From Papaver somniferum (taxonomy: Eukaryota; Streptophyta; Magnoliopsida; Ranunculales; Papaveraceae): a DNA stretch of 64,000 nt. Positions 55,535 through 64,000 of this stretch are shown in pieces (positions within the stretch are counted from its first letter, which is position 1; every line of letters begins with the position of its first letter). The stretch covers positions 3,920,208-3,984,207 of the forward strand of contig NW_020650526.1 in the NCBI RefSeq assembly GCF_003573695.1. Direction: 5' to 3'. The notes under the pieces were generated by a model. That model saw nothing but the letters and a program-made list of their open reading frames with translations. It had not been told where the DNA came from and did not search any database. Position numbers and translations under genes: made by a program.

Positions 55535-57240
55535 GGGTTATTTTGTTTTTGGTACTCATGTTTTGTCCAAGTTTTGGGTTTGGTCTAATATTTGTCCAGT
55601 TTGGTGTTTGGTACTTGAAAATAACGTTGACCCACGTTGACTGTTGACTTATGTTTAGCATTTATTAAATATAAATATAAAATCTAATTATTTATGGAAT
55701 TTACTATTACACCCTTCCGTCCTGAGTTTGACCCTACTTCAATACTCTCCGAGTAGAACTCGGCTCATCTTTTTCCTTTGTCTTCCTTCTTTCTCTCTAT
55801 TGATTCAGAGAGTTGATTTATGGTGAGAGTTTTTTGTGGAAGCCTCAAAGAGATTAATTAAACCGAGTGAGAAGATAATGATGTAGATGAACATGGAACA
55901 ATTGATGATGGTGATGAGATCGATTGAACTCAGGTAATTTGGGGAAAAGGTAAATCAGAGAGAATGGAAGTAGGGTTTCTTTGATTTGATTCTGAATTGG
56001 TAAACCCAGGAAGAAACTATATGGTTCGTATATTTTATTTTCCAAATAGAAATTAGGGTTCTTGGGGGTGAATTTACATAAATTAGAAATTAGGATTCTT
56101 AGGGTTCTTGGGTGTGAAGTTACAGAAATTAGAAATCAGGATTTTCGGGGATGAGATTAAAGATGGAGTTAATTCGACAGTGGATTTGGTTCAATCAATG
56201 GGAGTTATTTGCCGGCAGAGAGTGGTGTTGGAGCTCAGTTACAGATGACGGTTGGATGGGTTTGGTTCAATCAATGGGAGTTATATGCCGACAGAGAGTG
56301 GTGCTAGAGCTCAGTTACAGATGGAGTTAATTCAAGAAGACGAATGAGAATTGGGAAGTATGAGTCTGTGGTGTGAAATCTTTGCATTTCGATTCTTATT
56401 TTTACCAATTGAAGATTGTGCTTGACGGGGTTGCTATGGTTTAAATTGGGGCTTAGCTTAAGTCCTTGAGATAGCAATTTTGGTGAGTCGTGAATTTATA
56501 TTCTCGTTAGTGGACAAGAAGTATTGCAGCTGTTTTCTTGAGTCAGTAATGAGTTGAATTCGGTGGTGGTAGTTAGTTCTATGAATTTGTGGTCTATTCT
56601 ATGGGGACTTTTATATCCCAGTTAGCAAAGGCATGAGAATGAATGGATGAATGGGTATTGCTGCGGAAAGAGCCTGAGTTCATAAAATGGAGGATGTAAA
56701 TGATGGGTATTGTGTAGATTTGTTTTGGGAGTTTTTCTGTGGATTAAACAGAAGTTCAGAAAATCCCAGTGATGGGAGGTTTGGTTATGAATGCAAATTC
56801 AGAAATTCAAGTGTTGGTACGATTAAACTGAATTGATATTTGTTGGGATGTAGTGAGTTGATGATCAGTCGACGGAGGCGGAAGAAGAAGACTGAACTGA
56901 ATAAAATGAAGTCTAGTAAGGGGAGTGTCTACAGAAGAGAAATATTCAAGTTAATCGATGGAGGCGGAAGAAAAAGACTAAAGGCATTAGGGTTGATAGT
57001 TATTTGATCTCATAGTTTCATTAGAACCGTTGGATCCAGGTTCACTTCAGGGTATATTTGTAAACTAAAGATTTGTATTTTTAAAAATTAATTAAATAAT
57101 TTTAAACTTAATATTTGTATTTTAATTATAACAGTCAACGCGGGTCAACGTCAATTTCAAGTACCAAACACCAAGCTGGACAAATGTTAGACCAAACTCA
57201 AAAGTTGGACAAAACTTGAGTACCAAAAACAAAATAACCC
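55535..57240. mobile_element. Non-autonomous long-TIR MULE, 1706 bp, 9 bp TSD
   Basis: Terminal inverted repeats of about 115 bp start GGGTTATTTTGTTTTTGGTA and share TTTGTCCA, GGTGTTTGGTACTTGAAA and CGTTGACTGTT. A perfect 9 bp duplication AAAAAAATA lies at 55526-55534 and 57241-57249, the Mutator signature. The interior (55690-57110) has transcript-like composition, two similar 60-70 bp blocks (about 56175 and 56255) and no transposase; it might carry captured host sequence. Confidence 0.9.
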
Positions 57241-57877
57241 AAAAAAATATTTAGTTATAATAGTATAGGTTATTTGTAATTAAAATTTGATTTCATTAAA
57301 AGAAAGAAATAATGATAATGATACATAAAAATAAAATAAAATAAATTTTGATGATTAAATTGCTTAAAATGATGTGAACTGTTTATGAAGTAAACTTTTA
57401 AATTATACCAGTTAAGATAAAAGTTTATAGACTAATTAAATCTTAATAAATTAAAACTTAGTTAATCCAGCACTGGGGAATAGTGAGGTCGGTAATTCTG
57501 ATGTGTTCGGGTGATACTTGTTACGTAGGTAGGCATTGTCAGGCGTCGCGAACCTAGACAGGGCAACTGCATTCTTGTATCAATAGGAATAAGTGGGAAT
57601 CTTGCTTCTGATAGTGAACTAATATATCCCGAATTTTATTTAGAAGCTTAGAATATTTTCTCTCGTAATTAGAACCACTATCTTATTACAATAAAAACTA
57701 GTCTTTTGAACCTAGAGCAACAAATTTTAATTGTAGAAAGCCATATAGGTTTGTGCTTTATTTTTATGTTATATGCACTTAGTCAAGAGATAAGAATATT
57801 CTATAGGGTGGGGAGTTTTTGAAGACTAGAAGGATGGTTTAAATTTTCGAGGACGAAAATGTATAAGGTGGGGAGAA
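57241..57877. other. Internal region, right part, and polypurine tract
   Basis: No ORF. 57840-57877 contains TTTTCGAGGACGAAAATG and the purine run AAGGTGGGGAGAA just before the right LTR, as in Tekay/Del-type gypsy elements. Confidence 0.75.
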
Positions 57878-60800
57878 TGTAAAGACCCTGAAGCTAGTCA
57901 ATGCTATTTGACCGGTCAAGAGATGATCAAGTGACGATTTACCCGCTAAGGACTCGATTAGTTAATATAGATTTTAATTAATAGGAATTAATCTAACGAC
58001 GATTTAGATACAAAACTAGCACTGTTGGGTAGATCTTGGAAAGTTACGCAGAATGGACTACTCGAACGTGCCAATCAGAGAAGAATTTATCAGATTAGTG
58101 AGAAGGGAAAAAGAGTTTTCTTGCACCTAGACCGATTGTGGCTGCCCATATCCAAGTAATGGGTGCCTTTATCACGTTTCCTTGGTATTATCTACACCAA
58201 ATCGAGAGGAATTATTTAGCTTCTTCTTTTCTTTCTCTTTCTTCTTCTTTCTTATTCTTTTCCTCTGCTTATTCTGTTCTTCAGTCGAGAGATGATTGAG
58301 TAATCAAATTAGTGGCTTTGAGATCGAGGAAAGAAGATACATATCGAGTACTGATTATTGGTGATGGTGTTGAAGTTGTTTGAGCACGGGATGAAGAGGT
58401 TAGAGTTGTTGCTGTAGATTAATGATGTGATTTCTGGAGTTAGGGTTTATGTGGAATTGAGATGTGATTCATGTTGTTGTTAGATGAAGATTAAAAGGGT
58501 TGATGTTCAATTGAAGCATTACAATTGTTCTGGTGGTTGAAATCGAAGAATTAGGGTTTCTGAGATTTGTTGAAGTTATCATTGGTGATGATTAAGAACA
58601 TGATAAACAGAGCTGTGGTTAGATGAGGAATCATGGGTAGAGGATTAATTGAAGTTGTAGAGTTTTTTTGTTGGTGAATCAAAAGTTATTGTTTTATAAG
58701 AAGTTCGAAGAAGAACCAGAAGATAAAGGTGTTGGTTTAGGAGATTAAATTAAAGGATGGGTCTGATAGTATTGAAGAGTTGATTGATGTTTTGAATGTT
58801 AATTCGAGATTGAAGATAATCAGGGTTTCAGCGAAATTGGTTTCATGAATTCGATTAAGTATTCATAAGAAGAGGTTAAAAGGTGGTTTAATCAATTTGA
58901 AGATTTGGGTGATGCTGTGAACTCGAATTAGGAAAAGGATTTGGGGTTTCACATAGATTTGGAGTTAGAGCTCATGGATTGAACTGCAGTCGGAGAAAAA
59001 GAGTTTGAAGTCAACTGATTGAGGTAATTTGTATTTCTGAGTTAGATCAGTAATTATTCAATAATGATTATTGAGTTTGTATGGTTGATAATGGAATTAG
59101 GATTTGAATTGAGTATGGATTGATGTTATAGTTTGGTTTTAAGAATATCTGAAGTTACAAGGAAAAGGGTTGATCCATAAATTGAGTTAACTACAAGGTG
59201 TTAAGGGTTGTTGTTGGTGAGAGTGAATTCTGAGATGGTATTTCCGGTTAGTGATGAAGCTGCCAGTTTTACTCAATGAAGAACTGAATTGATAATGATG
59301 ATGTTGAACTGGTTTGTGTGGGGATGGTGTTAGTATAATCTGATGATGGGGCCAGTTAGATGAATGTGTAGGATTTGGTAGTTTCATTGAGTTGCACTTG
59401 AAGGGAATTGGGGATGCTATTAGGAGGTGAATATGTTGTTGGGTTGAAGATGTAGTATTAGTCTGAGTTAAGAGGAATTGGATTGCAGGTGAGTCTGATG
59501 GTGTTGTGATGAGTTGTAGTTGATGAATTAAATGGTGGTGGTGTATGTGAGGTTATATTTGTGATTGAATTGTGATCACAGTACATGGAGGAGGTCTGAG
59601 ATGTATTTGACTGTGATAGAGGTTGTGTAATGTTACATTTTACAGAATCAAGTTAGTAGAGGTTGTGTAACTGTGATACAATTAGACTGTTGGTCAGCCC
59701 AGTCGGCTTAGCTGACTCAGTGTATTTGTTTGAGTTGAATCGTCTTGACTCATCTCAGTGAGCCAAGACCAGACCTGATCCTGACCAGGCTTGACCGAGT
59801 TAACCTTTATGACTTGACTTGGACCAGTTGACCTGACCTTAAACCGTTGACTTAGACGTTGACTGTTAGTTGACCTTTGACCGTCAGCCTGACCGTTAGC
59901 AACTGTTAGTTGACTAGGATGGACCCTTTTTTCTTAATTAGATGTGTTGGACCTCTTGTGGTCCGAATTGACCTTTGGTTTCTTTTACAAAGTTGTAGAT
60001 ATTCATAAGACTTAGCTAATGGACTATAGAACTAACCTAATTGAATTGGTAAACTTTAGACATGCTAAAGATAGATAAATAAAAGGTGTAAAGTCATAAA
60101 TAGGCTTAGAACCATTAGTTAGACTTGTATGATTCTTGTGTGAGTCATTTTGGCTAGTTTCTTTGACTTCTTGTGTGATTAACAGTTAGTCTTTATTAAC
60201 AACGATCGATTCAAAGAATGAACCAGTGGATCGTGGATCTCGAGGTAGGCGCGGCCTGTCATCAAAAGAGGTGGGAATTTAGATTTAGCTCTTTTGTGAT
60301 TATTGTTGTTTTCTTTTACAAAAGTTTATGTTTAACAAATTCATGCATAGTCTGATTGTGTATTCCATACATTGTTTTATTTTAAACTCCGAAAGTAGCA
60401 TTGATTCTTTTAATCTTTCTATTGTTTGGAAAGGAATTGTAATGCCTTGTTAGTCTTTATGAATTGTTTGGGAAATAAGAATTTCCATTTGATTGTTTGG
60501 AAATGAGAATTTCCATCTGTAGTATATAGGGTACTGCTCCTTCATTTACTGGTGCGGGACGAGTCATAATATTATTATCTAGGTGCAGGACGAGTCACCA
60601 TATTATTGTTTAAGTGTGGGACGAGTCACCATATTATACATTGTGTAGAAGGAGTTAGTTCCATATACATGATTGTTTACCTCTGTGAATTGGTTGTGTT
60701 TTAGTGTTAGGGAAAACATGAATTGTTTTCAAATCATTTCCAATGATTACTTAAAAGTTAAATGTTATTTCTACATGGCACCCCTTTTAGTGATGATGTG

Positions 60801-61139
60801 CTCACCCATTCCCACTTTCAGTTTCAGAGACAGATCAAAGTTGTGTAGCGAAAGCTTCGAGGTGTTGAGTCCGTTAGTTGGTTAACTTTTGTCATGTTTA
60901 TTATGTTGTATATTTTATTTGTAAACCAAAAGACTATTGTATATATATCATTTGAAAGGAGTTTTTGTATATATATATATATATATTTCAAGGGGATTAA
61001 TTTTGGGTTAAGTTTTATAGCAGATTTCTTATTTGAATGTTTAAGTAAATGTTTTAGATTCTTAATGCCTCTTTATTTAGGTAATCTCTTGAATTAGTCA
61101 GCTGCTAGCTTTAGAATTAGTCAGCTGCTAGCTTTAGGA
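57878..61139 (+). repeat. Right LTR (about 3.26 kb)
   Basis: Begins TGTAAAGACCCTGAAGC. It differs from the left LTR by scattered substitutions, loss of about 330 bp near 59610, and a 23 bp duplication close to its end (GAATTAGTCAGCTGCTAGCT twice at 61090-61133). The terminal TACA of the left LTR is not kept, so the outer edge is approximate. Confidence 0.88.
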
Positions 61140-61630
61140 GCGCTATACGCCTTCTGTACCTTCGTCTTCTTCCACTCCAATCAATCAATCAATCATTTAC
61201 CATTTTTTTTTAACAATGAATGCTTTGTGTATGTCCTCTATTTTTATTTTTCCATTCTTTAAATATTATACACTGGTCTATTCTTTAAATGTTTTTATGT
61301 TTCCTCTATTTTTTAATATTATAAACTGGCCATTCGCATTTTTATTCAGTGGGTGCTTAGTCAGGACATCTACATGTTATCCACCGCAGATCAAAGATTG
61401 TCCGACCCTTCTATATTCGATTATTTAATAAGGCTTAAAGCTCAAAACGCATTATGGTCTATTCACGTCGGGGGAAGGGGAATGGGAAAGAGGTATTATC
61501 GAAAATTCTTCTGCTTATTCAGTTGGATGACCAAAAGCTTAAATTTTAAAATTAATTTTCATAAATGGAATCCATATAAGGATTTTAGCATTTTCCGATT
61601 AGTGATCACTTAGTAACTGGAGCATGGACT
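61140..61630 (-). pseudogene. 5' flank of the relic ankyrin/PGG gene
   Basis: 61150-61185 resembles the S-block stretch with CTTCTCTTCGTCCACTACAC, 61428-61478 matches AATAAGGCTTAAAGATCAAA...TGGTCCATTCAC, and 61565-61620 matches U (AAATGGAATCCATATGAGT, TAGTGATCACTTTGT). These continue the promoter text of 50054-50155, on the other side of the MITE and LTR element. Confidence 0.7.
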
Positions 61631-62482
61631 AATATATGGATATCAAATTTTACTTTCATATCATAACTTTTGCAATTAAACTTCGGATGTTGGTAAATGA
61701 GGATTTTCTTGAACTACTAATATCACTGGAATAACTAAAAAAAGATACTAGACGACTGTTGCAGCAGTATAGGACGTCGACATTTGGAGTGCTTGGCGGT
61801 TTAGAAGAATTGTGGGGGCTTTTTTTAGTGACACTATTAGTAATAGTTTGAAATGTTTTTGGTAATAGCTGTTTTGTAACTCTTATAAGTGTTATAAATT
61901 TCGTAACACTTATTTTGTAACATTGTGTAACAATATTAATAACAGTTTAAGATCGGATGATTGAATTTTGTTAGCAATCAACGGTCAAGATTAAAATTAA
62001 AAGTTTAGGTGACGGCTTTTTGGCCATTTTCATGCCGTATTAGCCGTCAATGCGGTCGACTTCCATCCGTAGCAAAAAAGTATAATCTCTTGCTGCAGCA
62101 ATAAAGATTGGGTGCAACAATAGATTTCTTGCTACATAGATTATCGCAACACTATAGGGGTTTATGCCATAACCTTTAGGTGCTGCAATATATTGAGTTT
62201 CTTATAGCGCCATTCAATTGAATCAATTAATAATGAAAAGAAAACGTTGCATCCAATACATTTTTAGGCCCCATAATGAAAGTATAGAAGGGACTCACTT
62301 CGATCGTACCAATCAACTAAGATCTTCCGATTAACACTTAAACTTCATTACCTTCAAAAATTGTATATATTTTCACCAGATATAAGTATACTTGCACTAT
62401 CTCACAACCAATCCAAGAAGAACAGTAGGAAGAGAAACGAGAAGAAAATAAAAACAATTGCAATATGTACTAATTAATCCGT
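61631..62482. other. Intergenic DNA
   Basis: Includes complementary text such as TTGCTGCAGCAATA and GACGGCTTTTTGGCC...GCCGTC, which may be a decayed DNA transposon, but no ends could be defined. 62300-62482 is the 3' flank of the ankyrin gene. Confidence 0.35.
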
Positions 62483-64000
62483 TCAATTAACCTTACGCTT
62501 GGTAGTTCTTTGATGAAGTTTCGTAGGCCAATACGTAGAATGAATCATTTCAACAAACAATGGAAATAACAACCACACAAACAATGTCACTGGTATACAA
62601 CCAAGCATTGCTATAGGAACTATAATCCATGCCAATCTCTGGCAAACCATAATATTTACTGCTGAACCAAAGGATATCATCATGGTGGCTAATGAAAAGA
62701 AGAGAGTTGAGAGACCTAGGATAAACTTTTGTGGTAGTGCTCTAAGAAAATCTTCTTCTGAATATCTTGATGTAAGGATGGCTAAAAACATAAGAATAGA
62801 TGTAATGGAAGAGAAGAGAGCTAAGGCATCTGTTATTGCAAAGACAATAAATGAATTCTTATTCAGAAGGATTGGGAGGCCATTGATGTTTCTGTTAGCA
62901 TCATTGTAACTACCACCAGGTACAGTAAAAGCGGCTGCGAACACTACTGTGGAGATAAGTGTTGCTACTAACATACATGATTGTGACGTGTATCTCATCC
63001 ATTTTTCTCCTTCTTTCACCAAGCCTTTGTGTTCGTCGATAAATATCTGTTGAGCAGTATATCCTTCTTTGTTTCTCACTCGCCTGTACCTCTCAAGCAA
63101 AATAAATTCCACCGCCTGATTAAAATTATATAGGTTAGGGAAATAAAAAGTTATATTTGCAGCAGAAAGCAGCGAGACTGATTAATCTTAAGAAACACCA
63201 AAACTCTTTCTCATCTAATTAATGTACTAGCTGAAGTAAGCGTAGGACGTAATGATATTCCCTCCGTCTCTTTGGAAAAGAGTTACCATCATTTTTTCAT
63301 TTTAGCCTAAAATAAGCTAAAATGAAAAAGTAATTCTAACTTTTTCCTAAAAATGGATGGAGTATATTATTAAGATATAAAAAATAAAATTCTTTTACTC
63401 CAAGGTGATCAGCCTATTCTTTACCTTGAACCACTGCATTTCTCGTTGCATCTGAAGAGCAGCCCCAGAGACCAAGTTTAATTGGGTAGAGGGTGCTATA
63501 TTAGCAGCGTGGTGTAAGATAGAGTTCCCTCTTCCATCAATTCTGTGATTCAGTTCATCCATATCTTCCTCGCTCTTTTTGCATAGGAAATTAAATACTT
63601 TTTCATTTCTTTCTCTAACAGCAATCTGCACCATTGATTGCCCCTCCATTTCAGACCAAATTAGGTAAGGGAATTTCTCGAGACACAGTTCTACAACTTC
63701 AGTTGTTCCGTTTTTTATAGCTGTCTTCATGAGGCTAGATGTTTTAAAAAAATCTAAAACATCTGACTTGTTCTTCGTCAGATCTATTTGTTCTAACATA
63801 CTAGACACCAATTCAGAGGCTTGTTTGTTAATTAACTTCTGCTTGCGAAGTTTTTTAATAAGAGGAACTGTAAAAGAATAATCCAAGTCAAAGATAAATT
63901 TGGTTCGCTCCTTATAGATAATTGAGCTAATAAATAAGCTTTACTCAAAGTTACCTCGAGTTAAGCAAGTGACGGGGTGGACCAGGATGAGCTTTGAAAT
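62483..64000 (-). CDS. ACD6/ITN1-like ankyrin-repeat PGG-domain membrane protein (3' part, runs off the right edge)
   Basis: Exons visible on the minus strand: 64000-63955 (partial), 63867-63425 and 63116-62483; junctions AG|GTAACT, CTTTTACAG|TTCCTC, CAAG|GTAAAG and AATCAG|GCGGTGG keep the frame (phase 1, then phase 0). The middle exon holds two ankyrin repeats (MVQIAVRERNEKVFNFLCKK; GNSILHHAANIAPSTQLN) and the WFK linker. The last exon gives VEFILLERYRRVRNKEG, then a PGG domain with FTVPGG near residue 65 and four hydrophobic spans, ending in a basic tail. No stop or frameshift is seen. Members of this family (ACD6, ITN1) act in plasma-membrane defence or salt-stress signalling; a specific role here is inference. 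Upstream ankyrin exons lie beyond the window. The 63117-63424 intron contains a MITE. Confidence 0.92.
63258..63362. mobile_element. Stowaway-type MITE in the ankyrin gene intron
   Basis: About 105 bp with ends TTCCCTCCGTCTCTTTGG and (inverted) ACTCCATCCATTTTTAGG, between TA dinucleotides, plus internal complementary text CATTTTAGC/GCTAAAATG. Tc1/mariner Stowaway family; sits wholly within the last intron. Confidence 0.8.

Larger units (their letters stand above)
50432..61139 (+). mobile_element. Coding-free gypsy-type LTR retrotransposon, 10.7 kb
   Basis: LTRs at 50433-53976 and 57878-61139, a tRNA-Met-type primer site at 53981-53992 and a polypurine end with the Tekay/Del-like text TTTTCGAGGACGAAAATG...AAGGTGGGGAGAA (57845-57877). 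Flanks share GGAGCGCT (50424-50431 and 61137-61144), consistent with a target duplication containing GCGCT. The internal 3.9 kb contains a 1.7 kb MULE and a 480 N gap. The readable remainder has no gag or pol, so it is a LARD-like derivative unless coding lies in the gap, which is too small for pol. Confidence 0.88.

Overview
The window is a eudicot-type plant nuclear genome: AT-rich, with introns, and dominated by nested transposable elements around a small cluster of ankyrin-repeat/PGG-domain genes. There are no prokaryotic features. No species can be fixed from sequence alone; a basal eudicot such as a poppy relative is only a guess. Three runs of N (38248-38257, 41121-41130, 54603-55082) show it is a scaffolded draft.

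Layout. 1-4143: 5' part of a Ty3/gypsy element on the minus strand (broken gag, primer site, about 3.1 kb LTR with GC-rich tandem repeats). 4165-9246: an L1-type LINE on the minus strand, ORF1 and ORF2 both broken. 9247-21520: a decayed Ty1/copia stack, coding-free, that has taken several insertions: a gypsy LTR plus primer site (9930-12534, target duplication GGCAT), a short non-autonomous LTR element (13817-17531, TCCCC) whose right LTR holds a Helitron (16217-17384), and a solo LTR (19544-21456, TGGTG). 21596-26135: a decayed Mutator-like (MULE) element with a FAR1-type transposase fragment, a convergent acidic gene and three arrays of an inverted octamer. 26241-26822: a hAT-type MITE.

27072-33117 is the ankyrin/PGG locus, minus strand: a multi-exon pseudogene (30190-33117) whose last exon and 3' flank were tandemly duplicated (about 1.9 kb unit; second copy 27072-28984). 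Each unit carries a SINE with 5S-rRNA-like segments. 32832-44112 repeats the first exon and 5' flank four times, with two 10-N joins at identical breakpoints. 44113-47716 is repeat-rich DNA ending in a gypsy LTR related to the one at 1-4 kb. 47717-49980 holds another inverted-motif array, a small MITE and a retroposed segment. 49983-50155 plus 61140-61630 is the relic of a further ankyrin/PGG copy, split by a MITE (50163-50422) and a coding-free 10.7 kb gypsy-type element (50432-61139) that itself contains a 1.7 kb long-TIR MULE (55535-57240). 62483-64000 is the 3' half of the only intact-looking gene, an ankyrin/PGG membrane protein that runs off the right edge.

How it fits together: the only host gene family visible is ACD6/ITN1-like ankyrin-PGG, present as one apparently intact gene, one multi-exon pseudogene, one truncated last-exon copy, one relic and three extra first exons. 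This is a birth-and-death cluster broken up by transposons. The most unusual pattern is the recurrence of arrays of short self-complementary motifs, each block with its own motif: 22200-22610, 23655-24185 and 25125-25475 (AGTTCGGT/ACCGAACT); 35330-35930 and its copies (TACATAT/ATATGTA); 47860-48040 (GGGATCAAC/GTTGATCCC); and irregular hairpins in the copia DNA at 13038-13680 and 17966-18612.
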